A stretch of 11,913 nt of DNA from a bacterium (GCA_030426875.1 JAUHXI010000025.1:1-11913); one strand, 5' to 3'. Positions 1-7,351 are shown, numbered from the stretch's first letter. Made by a program: numbers and translations. The notes: generated from the sequence alone by a model not told the origin.

Positions 1-3000
1 TCCTCAGGGCCCACAATTCTAAGCTGAACCTTGGTTGGTGTGACCAACTCTGAATCCCCCTCATCCATCACTACAAAATCACGAACAGTAGGGAGTTGAT
101 TGACCACTTTAAAATACAAGACATCTTCATTGCTGATTTTACCACTGAGCTCGTCACGAACCGACAATTCGACAGAAAAACATTGACCTGGCTCATTGAG
201 CTCAGGAAACCGTTGAATAAAGGCCTTCCGCGTGTCCTTTTGACCGTCAGAAAACGTCCAATTATAACTGAGTAAACGCCCGGTACCATCCCGATTAACG
301 GAACTTTCAGCAGACAGCGAAATATTTTGCGAACGCGTCACCACATGACCCGACTTACCCTCACCGCATAAATCACTGACCAAGGCCAAGGATTTATTGT
401 CCACCTGAGCTTCAGCCAAAGCAATGGGATTGTCACCCTCTGAAACTAAAACAAAGGTAGTGACCGTATTATTTTCATCATCACTATCAAAAAAATTGAG
501 CTTAACCTCATACTTTCCCTCTTCAGCATACGTGTGAGTGACTGTATTTTGACTTGTGCTCACCGTTTCTCCATCTCCAAATTCCCACAAATAGGCCACA
601 GCCGTTGAATTTGCAGCTGTAAAGGTCACCTCATCACCCAATTGAACCGCTTTTTTATCGACCTCAATCTCACTGGTCAACACCGAATCAATGGTGATGG
701 TCTGCTCAAATTGATCACTCTGACCAAAAGCGTCACGGACCTGTAAAATGGCCTCAAAAATACCCACGCGTCGGTACTTATGGGTCACCAAAATTTCATC
801 CGTATTTGTGATTTCAAACTGACCATCCCCATCAAAATCCCAGGAATAGGTGATGCCATCTCCCTGATCAGGGTCATAACTATTAGATGCATCAAAGGTC
901 AATGTATTGGGCTTATTTAAATCTGGAATATCGATTTTAAAACTCGCCACAGGGTCACGAGAAAGCACCTCGAGTGGCTGCACCTGCTTATCCTGAGCCC
1001 CTGTAGTATCAGTGATCAAAAGCTCAACCGAATAGAAACCAGGGGTTTCAAACGTGTGGTAAAAGTTCTCGTCATTGGCCTGAGTGACCACCGCATTCTG
1101 ATCGTCCAAAATACGCCACTCATAATCAGTAATAATGCCATTGTCACTCCGACTTTCAATCCCTCGAAAACGGAATTCAGTGTTCACATTCCCCTCCCCG
1201 GGTTCAATATCAATTTGAGCAGCCAGTGGTTTAACCACTATTTTAACCACCCGCTTGTCTTGCATTTTAGCATCATCAGTCACAATCAAGGTGACAAAAT
1301 ACTCACCCTGCTGCCCATAACTGTGAGTGACAGGCGACGGCAAGGTTCGCTCATCACGAAGCCCATCCCCAAAATACCAGTCATAATTTGTGATCGTCCG
1401 ACCCGGAGCTGCTGTTGTAACAGAGGGATCGAATTTAACCCCAGCTGCCGCTTCTTCTAACGTCACATTGTGCACATCAAGCGGCTTGATGTCATTAACC
1501 AAAAAAGCCACTTGAGACGCGGGAGGATTGGCCTTGACCAAAACTGTTGATACACCATCCATAGCCATCTTAAAGCCATCTTCATCAGTATTACTGGTAG
1601 ACACTTGCAAACGAATATTATAAGCATTAGGCTCGGTAAAAGTATGGGTCACAAACGGTTGATTTGGATCATTTGGATCCCCCAAAGACTGAAGATTCCC
1701 CTCATTGTCCAAATAGGTCCAGGTATACTGACTAATCGTCCCTCCTGTTGGATCCACTGAATCCAAACCATCAAAACTGACTGTAAAAGGGACATTGCCC
1801 TGAGCCGGAACCGCTTTAATTTGAGATTTAACAACAGGAAACGTTAAAATTAGCTCCTTAAGGGTAGTGTACTGACTTTGAAACTGAGTAATAAAAATCT
1901 TACTCATCGGATCACCCGCTAAATTATCCAAAGCCTCCTTCGTCTCATCCCACGCCTCATTGGTAACCTTCGATTCAGGCATAACCCCCTGCAAATCAAT
2001 CAGCTGCTCTTGAATCAACAAAAGCTTTGTCAGCGCATTGACTAAGCGATCCACCAAAAACACAAGGGAGTCATCAATATAAGGAATCAAGGCTTCATCA
2101 GGACTATCAACAAGGGCTTCCAAGCCATCAATTTTTTCCTGAAGCGTCCCCTGGGTCAAAATGTCCTTAATGGCATTTTTAATCGCATCTTCAAGGGCTT
2201 CAATCTCATCAGCCAAATCAGCGAGGTCATCAGACAAGGCGTCAATATTTCCATCCATCTCACCCAATGTCTCAATGGCAATCCCCTGACTCTCACCTCC
2301 ATTAATACCTTGGCCATTACCACCCCCTTGGATTTCACACTTATCCTGGTCTTTATTACAAACATAACCGGTTGAACAATCCGTATTATCACTACATTGA
2401 GCTCCTGAGCCCCCATTTGGATTGTGACAAAAGCCAAATCCATCACATTGCTCGGGTGCATCACAATCAGAATTAACGTTACACGTTTCACTGCCTCCGT
2501 CCTTACATGATTTATCATCCCCACAGTATTGACCAGAGCTACAATCAGCACTCGTCAAACAAACAAAGCCAATCGGGAACTGACAAACATTATTGGTACA
2601 CGTAAAGCCCTGAGCACAGTCCGCATCCGCATTACAAGTATTACCGCCTTCTGCCTGAGCCTCACAAAGGTTATTTTCATTACAAAGCCCATTATTAGGA
2701 CAATCCGCATCAATGGTACAGGTCTGACCCTCCCCGGCACTGTTGGCAATAAAACGCACAATTGAGAAGGAAAGAATCACCACAAGAATACCCAACGCGG
2801 CATACATCATGATCTTCCTCGCCTTTGTGATCGTCTCATCATTTCCATTAGAAACCACCCAGAGCACCCCCGCGTAGACAAACATTACCACAGCGATGAA
2901 ACCAAGAAAGCCAATGAAAAAATTGACCATCGAAAGCACCACATCAGCAATAGGTCGCTTGTCGATACTATCACTGATCACGGCATCTCCCTGCTCAATG

Positions 3001-3170
3001 ACCAAGCCAGAACCCCCACCACTCAAACCTTGCTGCTCGTCGATGTCATTATTTATCACTGCGTTATTCAGACCTTGAGCGAAGGCATCTGGAATCATTT
3101 GGAGTGTAAATCCCAAAACTAGAAAGAGAAGTAATGCCCTCAAGCCGAATTTTAAGATTTTAACATTCAT
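1..3170 (-). CDS. Giant surface protein: signal peptide, VirB2-like pilin module, Cys-rich repeats, coiled coil, PKD repeats (partial)
   Basis: The frame is open from ATG at 3170 to the left edge, giving 1056 codons with no stop; the C-terminus lies outside the window. Order of parts: signal peptide (about 1-31, ending DAFAQ); two hydrophobic helices (about 76-106 and 119-143) around a charged loop GNDETITKARK, which matches the neighbouring pilin; five four-cysteine units (151-278); an acidic coiled-coil stretch (about 300-350); then about six PKD-type beta domains (446-1024) with cores such as WYFGDG (598-603), WDFDGDG (777-783), WEFGDGE (862-868) and WTFSDG (971-976). A further domain starts near 1027. 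PKD domains are known extracellular adhesion or spacer modules, so I infer a membrane-anchored stalk or adhesin. It is the second gene of the pilin operon, 45 nt after it. There is no Shine-Dalgarno; the leader is A-rich. Exact function is unknown. Confidence 0.9.
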   Translation of the reverse strand, partial: MNVKILKFGLRALLLFLVLGFTLQMIPDAFAQGLNNAVINNDIDEQQGLSGGGSGLVIEQGDAVISDSIDKRPIADVVLSMVNFFIGFLGFIAVVMFVYAGVLWVVSNGNDETITKARKIMMYAALGILVVILSFSIVRFIANSAGEGQTCTIDADCPNNGLCNENNLCEAQAEGGNTCNADADCAQGFTCTNNVCQFPIGFVCLTSADCSSGQYCGDDKSCKDGGSETCNVNSDCDAPEQCDGFGFCHNPNGGSGAQCSDNTDCSTGYVCNKDQDKCEIQGGGNGQGINGGESQGIAIETLGEMDGNIDALSDDLADLADEIEALEDAIKNAIKDILTQGTLQEKIDGLEALVDSPDEALIPYIDDSLVFLVDRLVNALTKLLLIQEQLIDLQGVMPESKVTNEAWDETKEALDNLAGDPMSKIFITQFQSQYTTLKELILTFPVVKSQIKAVPAQGNVPFTVSFDGLDSVDPTGGTISQYTWTYLDNEGNLQSLGDPNDPNQPFVTHTFTEPNAYNIRLQVSTSNTDEDGFKMAMDGVSTVLVKANPPASQVAFLVNDIKPLDVHNVTLEEAAAGVKFDPSVTTAAPGRTITNYDWYFGDGLRDERTLPSPVTHSYGQQGEYFVTLIVTDDAKMQDKRVVKIVVKPLAAQIDIEPGEGNVNTEFRFRGIESRSDNGIITDYEWRILDDQNAVVTQANDENFYHTFETPGFYSVELLITDTTGAQDKQVQPLEVLSRDPVASFKIDIPDLNKPNTLTFDASNSYDPDQGDGITYSWDFDGDGQFEITNTDEILVTHKYRRVGIFEAILQVRDAFGQSDQFEQTITIDSVLTSEIEVDKKAVQLGDEVTFTAANSTAVAYLWEFGDGETVSTSQNTVTHTYAEEGKYEVKLNFFDSDDENNTVTTFVLVSEGDNPIALAEAQVDNKSLALVSDLCGEGKSGHVVTRSQNISLSAESSVNRDGTGRLLSYNWTFSDGQKDTRKAFIQRFPELNEPGQCFSVELSVRDELSGKISNEDVLYFKVVNQLPTVRDFVVMDEGDSELVTPTKVQLRIVGPE

Positions 3171-3215
3171 TTTTTTATTTTTTCAAGTATCAATTGCTTT
3201 TTAGTCTAAATAAGG

Positions 3216-3764
3216 TCAAGCATTTAAACCTTCCACCAAATCTCCTGTAAAGAACTGAGTGATGGCAAACGACAAGATAACAATAATCAAGCCCACAGAA
3301 GACCAAAGGAGGATTTTTTTAGCCTTCCCCAGCTGCTCATCATTCCCCAAAGCTGTAACATACAAAAAACCCGCCACCAAGTAGCCCAAAAATGCAGCTA
3401 AGGTGAGGTATGGAAGAGACGCATTGATCAATTTTATAATGAATTCACCAATATTACTACTATTTGTCAATCCAGTGCTTCCCAAGGACTCCCCAGCAAT
3501 AGTCGTACCCGTATTCACATCAGAAGAACATTTAAGCACTTCATCTTCATCTTGAGGATTAGAACAATCAACACCGTTACATGCATCAAAATTCTCGTGT
3601 TCCGGATCAGACACACCCGCTTCCAAACAAATCCCATAAGGCGTGTCAGAATCACTACCTGGGTCAAAAACAGGGTCAAAGATTTGAGCATGCGAAAACT
3701 CAGGCACTGAGCCAAGAAACAGCACAAAACTGAGAATAATAAAGCATTTAGCGATTAATTTCAT
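3216..3764 (-). CDS. VirB2/TrbC-like type IV secretion pilin family protein
   Basis: A 182-aa protein with signal peptide (about 1-27, cleavage near SHAQ). A hydrophilic region follows with four cysteines (46, 62, 67, 79), possibly two disulfides. Then come two membrane helices (about 108-138 and 151-172) joined by the loop GNDEQLGKAKK. This signal-plus-two-helix layout is that of VirB2/TrbC-type pilins, specifically the T4SS_pilin-like proteins common in Patescibacteria. The second helix (VGLIIVILSFAI) closely resembles that of the downstream PKD protein, so the two are paralogous modules. It is the first gene of its operon, behind a strong promoter 27 nt upstream of ATG, and ends in TGA. 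No VirB4/VirB6-like partner is visible in the window, so a role in secretion, DNA uptake or surface attachment is inferred only. Confidence 0.85.
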   Translation of the reverse strand: MKLIAKCFIILSFVLFLGSVPEFSHAQIFDPVFDPGSDSDTPYGICLEAGVSDPEHENFDACNGVDCSNPQDEDEVLKCSSDVNTGTTIAGESLGSTGLTNSSNIGEFIIKLINASLPYLTLAAFLGYLVAGFLYVTALGNDEQLGKAKKILLWSSVGLIIVILSFAITQFFTGDLVEGLNA

Positions 3765-3790
3765 GGTTTGTTTTTGATTTTAATCTCTAC

Positions 3791-3819
3791 ATTATAGCAG
3801 AAATAAGGCGGAAAATCAA
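3791..3819 (-). promoter_or_regulatory. Sigma70-type promoter of the pilin/PKD operon
   Basis: Read on the minus strand: TTGATT (3819-3814), 17-nt spacer, TATAAT (3796-3791), with TG one base before the -10 (extended -10). The predicted transcript starts near 3784, about 20 nt before the pilin ATG. This is the best promoter match in the window and fits strong expression of a structural surface protein. Confidence 0.75.
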
Positions 3820-3838
3820 TGCCTTTGTGTGGTTTTCC

Positions 3839-3866
3839 GTAGGGACACAAAATCTTGTGTCCCTAC
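3839..3866. repeat. 28-bp dispersed palindrome, copy 1
   Basis: Perfect inverted repeat: arms GTAGGGACACAA and TTGTGTCCCTAC around the loop AATC. Same length and same GT...AC ends as three other copies (6627-6654, 7352-7379, 8197-8224). It lies between the rplT terminator and the pilin promoter. There is no U-tract, so it is not itself an intrinsic terminator. Confidence 0.85.
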
Positions 3867-3892
3867 AGATTGATCAGAAAAAAACCTCCCAT

Positions 3893-3922
3893 CAAAAAAC
3901 CCCTCATTTGAGGGGTTTTTTG
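3893..3922 (-). terminator. Intrinsic terminator of infC-rpmI-rplT (bidirectional form)
   Basis: A 30-nt perfect inverted repeat with arms built on AAAAAACCCCTC and GAGGGGTTTTTT around ATTT. It lies 24 nt downstream of the rplT stop on the minus strand. A T-run follows the GC stem on both strands, so it could stop transcription from either side. Confidence 0.85.
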
Positions 3923-3946
3923 TTTTTCATTGAAAGGAAAAAGGTT

Positions 3947-4381
3947 TTAAGCCTCAGCTTTAGCTGGAGCCTTAGCAGCCCCCTTCATTCGTTTAGCCAA
4001 AGCATCCAAATCAGGAGCCTCACCTTGAGCCGGAAGCACTGCCTTAGCCTCGTTCACAAGAGCTTCAAAGACCTCAGGATGATTGGTAGCCAGTTCCGCA
4101 AGCATCTTTCGATTGACCTTAACACCTGCAAGTTCCAGACCATAAATGAACCGGCTGTAACGAAGTTCATTTTGACGGCATGCTGCATTGATACGCAAAA
4201 CCCAAAGTCTATGGAAGCTACGTTTTTTTAGTCGACGATCACGGTAGGCATTCATACCCGCCTTCATGACAGCATTTTTAGCCAACTTGAAAACATTTTT
4301 GCGCTTTCCTCGATACCCTTTGGCTAGCTTTAAGACTTTTTTATGCCGCGCATGGGCAGCAACACCTCGTTTTACTCGCAT
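3947..4381 (-). CDS. rplT: Large ribosomal subunit protein bL20
   Basis: A 144-aa protein with the bL20 signature: N-terminal [15 protein letters not shown], then [11 protein letters not shown] (21-31), [15 protein letters not shown] (46-60), and [16 protein letters not shown] (64-79). bL20 binds 23S rRNA early in 50S assembly and in many bacteria represses its own operon. The core ends near residue 116. A lineage-specific Ala/Lys/Glu-rich tail of about 28 residues follows, longer than the usual 115-120 aa protein. It is the last gene of infC-rpmI-rplT, 52 nt after rpmI and followed by a strong terminator. It ends in TAA. No Shine-Dalgarno precedes ATG. Confidence 0.97.
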   Translation of the reverse strand: MRVKRGVAAHARHKKVLKLAKGYRGKRKNVFKLAKNAVMKAGMNAYRDRRLKKRSFHRLWVLRINAACRQNELRYSRFIYGLELAGVKVNRKMLAELATNHPEVFEALVNEAKAVLPAQGEAPDLDALAKRMKGAAKAPAKAEA

Positions 4382-4433
4382 GACTTATGACTTGTTAAAT
4401 TATTATTGATTCAAATTCTAAGATGGAAGACTC

Positions 4434-4643
4434 TTAATTAGGCAACATCTTTTTAAGTGTCTTTCCGTAGCCATTAGCCACCAAAGTGCGGCCAGCCAAA
4501 CGCTTTTGCTTTTTAGACTTTTGTCCAAGCAAATGGTTGTGAGCTGCTTTTTCGTGAGCAAACTTCCCTGTCCCCGTCTTCTTAATGCGTTTTTTGGCAC
4601 TGCTGCGGGTCTTGATTTTTCCGGGTCTGGCTTTTCCTGGCAT
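4434..4643 (-). CDS. rpmI: Large ribosomal subunit protein bL35
   Basis: A 69-aa protein with the bL35 pattern: KIKTRSSAKKRIKKTGTGK (9-27), then HLLGQKSKKQKR and the C-terminal KTLKKMLPN. Compared with the usual 64-66 aa, the start carries a few extra residues (MPGKARPG) before KIKTRSSAKKR. bL35 sits in the 50S subunit. It lies 10 nt downstream of infC and 52 nt upstream of rplT, the conserved operon order. It ends in TAA, with an A/T-rich leader and no Shine-Dalgarno. Confidence 0.97.
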   Translation of the reverse strand: MPGKARPGKIKTRSSAKKRIKKTGTGKFAHEKAAHNHLLGQKSKKQKRLAGRTLVANGYGKTLKKMLPN

Positions 4644-4653
4644 AAGGTTTTAA

Positions 4654-5160
4654 TTACTTAATTGGATTTAAAATCATCGTCATCTGGTACCCTTGACGTT
4701 TGGGCTTTTGCTCAATCGTAGCAATGTCTTCGATCATTTTGAAGAATTCATCCATCTTGGCGAAGCCAAGGTCTCCATGGGCCATTTCTCGCCCTTTAAA
4801 GATGATAACCACCTTCAGGATGCTGCGATTTCCAAGAAACTTACGGGCCATCTTCGCCTTGATCTCCATGTCATGAAGGCCTGTTCGTATGCTCAAGCGG
4901 ACGGTTTTAGTTTCAGTCTGCTTTTGAGCCTTTTTCTGCTTCTTGTCCTTCTTTTTTTGATTGTAAAGGTAGGTGCCAAAATCCATGATCTTACACACCG
5001 GTGGACTGCTCATGGGAGACACTTCAACCAAATCTAGATTTCTTTCTTTAGCACGGCGAATTCCCTCTTCGGTAGTGATTTCACCCACCACTTCTTCCCC
5101 TTCAACAAGGAGCACTTTAGGAACTTTTATCGCCTGATTAACACGTAATCGCTTAGCTAT
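4654..5160 (-). CDS. infC: Translation initiation factor IF-3, apparent AUA start
   Basis: IF-3 (168 aa) binds the 30S subunit, prevents 50S joining and checks the start codon and initiator tRNA. N-domain motifs: RLRVNQAIK (4-12), DLVEVSP (43-49), PPVCKIMDFG (53-62); then a Lys-rich linker (68-80) and the C-domain (TVRLSIRTGLHDMEIK, FKGREMAH). The conserved RVN motif lies upstream of the first conventional start (GTG at 5115, codon 16), so that GTG cannot be the true start. Between the in-frame TAA at 5205-5203 and RVN there is no ATG, GTG or TTG; the only near-cognate codon is ATA at 5160-5158, which would place RVN at residues 6-8. E. coli infC starts at AUU and uses this for autoregulation by IF-3. 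The same logic is inferred here. First gene of the operon; ends in TAA. Confidence 0.92.
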   Translation of the reverse strand: MAKRLRVNQAIKVPKVLLVEGEEVVGEITTEEGIRRAKERNLDLVEVSPMSSPPVCKIMDFGTYLYNQKKKDKKQKKAQKQTETKTVRLSIRTGLHDMEIKAKMARKFLGNRSILKVVIIFKGREMAHGDLGFAKMDEFFKMIEDIATIEQKPKRQGYQMTMILNPIK

Positions 5161-5199
5161 GAGAAAGGGGTTTAAAGAATATTCGGAGTAAGCCTGATG

Positions 5200-5228
5200 A
5201 TTTTAGGAAAACTGAGTGAAAAAGTCAA
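5200..5228 (-). promoter_or_regulatory. Sigma70-type promoter of infC-rpmI-rplT
   Basis: Minus strand: TTGACT (5228-5223), 17-nt spacer, TAAAAT (5205-5200). The start of transcription is expected near 5193, giving a leader of only about 33 nt before the AUA codon. That is too short for the long structured leaders that control this operon in some Firmicutes. Confidence 0.7.
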
Positions 5229-5302
5229 GAACTTTCTTACTGGGAAACTGTTAGCCTTTGGATTGTCAAAAATCAGAAAAATCTTTGGGGATGGGAATTT
5301 TT

Positions 5303-5324
5303 AAAAAGAAAGCTTTTGCTTTTT
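5303..5324 (-). terminator. Possible weak terminator after the lipoprotein gene
   Basis: On the minus strand, about 40 nt past the stop at 5365, AAAAAG...CTTTTT can pair around a loop holding AAAGCTTT, followed by T and A runs. The stem is A/U-rich, so this is a weak candidate. Confidence 0.3.
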
Positions 5325-5364
5325 GAGGAAACTTTTTAGCTTTTGGAGGCAGATTTTAACCACA

Positions 5365-6171
5365 TTACTTCAAATAGTTGGGGAAAATATCAGTTTTACT
5401 CAAGGTTTCAAGGGGGCGTCCATCATAACCTTCTACCTCCTCCCCTTGAAAATAAACAGTGTATTTGTCACGCCCCAAAAGCAAATCTAAATGGGGAAGA
5501 TAAATAACTTCAAAACTCATGGGGTCCGCGCCCACTATCGGCTTTCCCCAAGAATAAACCTGCGTAGAATCTTTACCGTAATAACCTTCAAGTGTTTCAA
5601 AATGCTCTGGATCCTTGGAAATCACTCCTCCATCATCAAAAACATGCATGTCATCTCGAATGAACGTTCCACTGGAACTAAGACGAAAAGCATTAACATC
5701 TGCCTCATCAATAATCAAGCCATTAAAGATGGCATTGTCATGATTTTTAAAGTGACAAAGTCCCACGTGCTCAAACCCCTCATCAGAAATGGGAGATGGG
5801 GCAACTATAGAGAAATAATCATTAGGAGTGAACCAATTGTCCTCGTAAGCCCCATACAACATAAAATAGACTCCACCTGCATAAGAAAAATAAAACTGCT
5901 CCTCACAACCGTACTCCCCTGGTTCGGTGAGCAAAGTAAAATCATCGCCCATCACATCGAAAGCATGTTCGCTCGTCCAACCTCCCAAATGCAAGCCATT
6001 GACATAAATGTGACCATCTCTAAGCTCCACACCCTCAACAAACTTAGGTTCTTCTTGAACTGGCTCTAGGGGTTGAACTGGCTCTATGGGGTCAAATAAA
6101 AAGTTCAGATTACAACCAGTGAGCGTAAACAGAATCAATAAAATTGAAAGGAAATGGATTCGGCTTTTCAT
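5365..6171 (-). CDS. Lipoprotein with DKNYY-like repeats
   Basis: Starting at ATG 6171, the 268-aa protein begins MKSRIHFLSILLILFTLTGC: a lysine/arginine start, hydrophobic core and lipobox LTGC with the modified cysteine at 20. An upstream ATG at 6201 would add ten residues and spoil the signal peptide. After a Pro/Glu-rich spacer (IEPVQPLEPVQEEP) comes a soluble, aromatic-rich domain. Near the C-terminus are two units resembling the DKNYY family: KDSTQVYSWGKPIVGADP followed by SFEVI (about 200-223), and RDKYTVYFQGEEVEG (about 234-248). DKNYY domains occur in surface proteins and have no settled function. It is the last gene of the minus-strand run after yggT (95-nt gap). Lipidation and surface location are inferred from the motif. 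Confidence 0.75.
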   Translation of the reverse strand: MKSRIHFLSILLILFTLTGCNLNFLFDPIEPVQPLEPVQEEPKFVEGVELRDGHIYVNGLHLGGWTSEHAFDVMGDDFTLLTEPGEYGCEEQFYFSYAGGVYFMLYGAYEDNWFTPNDYFSIVAPSPISDEGFEHVGLCHFKNHDNAIFNGLIIDEADVNAFRLSSSGTFIRDDMHVFDDGGVISKDPEHFETLEGYYGKDSTQVYSWGKPIVGADPMSFEVIYLPHLDLLLGRDKYTVYFQGEEVEGYDGRPLETLSKTDIFPNYLK

Positions 6172-6266
6172 TTTTAGTTTTTTAATGAGTAAACATATCA
6201 ACCATCCCCATCAACTCGGCTCCTGAAAACAATGCAGCCTTTTCAAGGCATCTTACTTGTAACTGC

Positions 6267-6515
6267 TTAAAGCGCCACCACAAAACGTTGCATGAACCCC
6301 AGCAACACAAAAACAACCAGTACCGAAAAATCAAACATCCCCACCCGCGGCAAAACATTCCGAATCGGAGCAATGACCGGCTCCGTCAAGTGATACAAAA
6401 ATTGAGTGACCCTGTGCTCCCGCCTCATGTCCACAAAAGAAAGTAAAACTCGACCCATTAATGCAACATAACAGGCATTGATGAAGTGCGTGAGAATGAA
6501 TTTGGTGTACTCCAT
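6267..6515 (-). CDS. YggT/YlmG family integral membrane protein
   Basis: From ATG 6515 the product is 82 aa, the length of a single YggT unit: a first helix (about 10-28, FINACYVALMGRVLLSFV), then the family motif HLTEPVIAPIRNVLPRVGMFDFS (key residues P-x-I-x-P-x-R and the later G/D), and a second helix (about 62-80). YggT/YlmG proteins act in osmotic tolerance and in cell or plastid division-related envelope functions; the molecular role is not settled. ATG at 6557 would add 14 hydrophobic residues and is a possible alternative. ATG at 6656 is rejected because it would translate two palindromic repeats. The gene follows pgeF, echoing the Bacillus ylmD...ylmG cluster next to division genes. 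No Shine-Dalgarno. Confidence 0.8.
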   Translation of the reverse strand: MEYTKFILTHFINACYVALMGRVLLSFVDMRREHRVTQFLYHLTEPVIAPIRNVLPRVGMFDFSVLVVFVLLGFMQRFVVAL

Positions 6516-6567
6516 GAGTGGAACTAAAGCTAAGGAATAAGCAAATGAATAATACATTGTTTTACCC

Positions 6568-6603
6568 CCGAAGGCGAGGTCTGGAGGCCTGCCTCGCCTT
6601 CGG
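6568..6603. repeat. GC-rich hairpin between pgeF and yggT
   Basis: Perfect 12-bp arms CCGAAGGCGAGG (6568-6579) and CCTCGCCTTCGG (6592-6603) around TCTGGAGGCCTG. Its sequence is unrelated to the 28-bp palindromes. No T-run follows on the minus strand (GGGGGTAAAACA), so a simple terminator is unlikely. It would lie in the yggT 5' leader if the genes are co-transcribed. Confidence 0.8.
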
Positions 6604-6621
6604 AATGATTTTGGAATCGGT

Positions 6622-6659
6622 TTTTTGTGGAGACGCGATGAATCACGTCTCCACAAAAA
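6622..6659. repeat. 28-bp dispersed palindrome, copy 2, with extended arms
   Basis: Core 6627-6654 has arms GTGGAGACG and CGTCTCCAC with inner GAT/ATC pairs across a C/A mismatch. Outer TTTTT/AAAAA lengthen the stem to 14 perfect pairs. The element begins 3 nt after the pgeF stop codon. On the minus-strand RNA it is followed by A residues rather than U, so it is not a standard terminator. Confidence 0.85.
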
Positions 6660-6662
6660 CTC

Positions 6663-7334
6663 TCAAATCAATTTTGCAAACACCCCCATTCGCCCCCCAT
6701 CCCCCCGCCGATGAGAAAAATAGCCTGAACCACACTTCGTACAAACCCCAGCCACCTCCACATTTAACTGTGAAACCCCCTCATCAACAAGTTGTTTTTG
6801 GCTCAAGCTCCAAAAATCCACATGATTGTTTTTGAGAATAAAAGGGTGACAGAAGGCGGGAAGTTCGTTTTTGGGATCCGAAAATTCAGCACAACAAGGG
6901 CCAAGCGAAGGACTAATGCCAACCAGAAGTTTTTTGGGATCCGATTGGCATTGCCGCTTCATTTTTTGAACCGCTTTGCCAATGATATTCTGCACCGAGC
7001 CCTTCCATCCTGAATGCACCACGCCAACCGCCTCATGCTCAGGATCATAAAGAATCACCCCCTGGCAATCAGCAATTTTAACCATCAAAAGCAAGTCTTT
7101 ACTTTGAGTGATAAAACCATCTGAATCCGGCAATAGCCCATCAGGCAGATGATCCACCTCCAAAATAACATCTGAGTGGGCTTGAACCGTACGCGGCGGC
7201 CTCCCCATCCCCAAAGCTTCCACATTTTTTAAAAAATCAGGATTTCCCTCCTTAAAAGAACCCATTGAGCGATCGGTGACGCCATGGATGAGCTTTTTTG
7301 AGTGGGGTTCAAAAATTTTAAATGTATGGATCAT
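6663..7334 (-). CDS. pgeF: Laccase-domain (PgeF/YlmD/YfiH) family protein, probable purine nucleoside phosphorylase
   Basis: A 223-aa member of the multicopper-polyphenol-oxidase/laccase-domain family (Cu-oxidase_4), despite the name not a true laccase. Characterised members phosphorolyse or deaminate purine nucleosides, and E. coli PgeF/YfiH affects peptidoglycan fidelity. Visible motifs: QAHSDVI (51-57, His53), IADC (87-90, Cys90), VVHSGWKG (105-112, His107), GPCC (145-148), QKQL (179-182) and SHRRGDGGRMGVFA (207-220). These include the expected zinc-site Cys/His residues. The usual 'HAGW' is HSGW here. The gene lies 46 nt after nnrD with a palindrome in the gap, and upstream of yggT. It ends in TGA. 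Confidence 0.88.
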   Translation of the reverse strand: MIHTFKIFEPHSKKLIHGVTDRSMGSFKEGNPDFLKNVEALGMGRPPRTVQAHSDVILEVDHLPDGLLPDSDGFITQSKDLLLMVKIADCQGVILYDPEHEAVGVVHSGWKGSVQNIIGKAVQKMKRQCQSDPKKLLVGISPSLGPCCAEFSDPKNELPAFCHPFILKNNHVDFWSLSQKQLVDEGVSQLNVEVAGVCTKCGSGYFSHRRGDGGRMGVFAKLI

Positions 7335-7351
7335 GATTTTTTAAATATTCT

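Noticed and set aside
1056..1460. Plus-strand open frame of 134 codons
   Set aside because: It lies antisense within the PKD protein, whose domain motifs are unmistakable; no promoter or known family supports it.
2337..2720. DNA-level tandem repeat or CRISPR-like array
   Set aside because: The periodicity is in cysteine spacing of the protein; the nucleotide units are not conserved and there are no spacers.
5113..5115. GTG as the start codon of infC
   Set aside because: It would remove the conserved RVN...I segment and the first strand of the IF-3 N-domain, all of which are encoded in frame just upstream.
6516..6656. Longer YggT protein starting at 6656
   Set aside because: The extra residues are translations of two palindromic repeats and include no family sequence.
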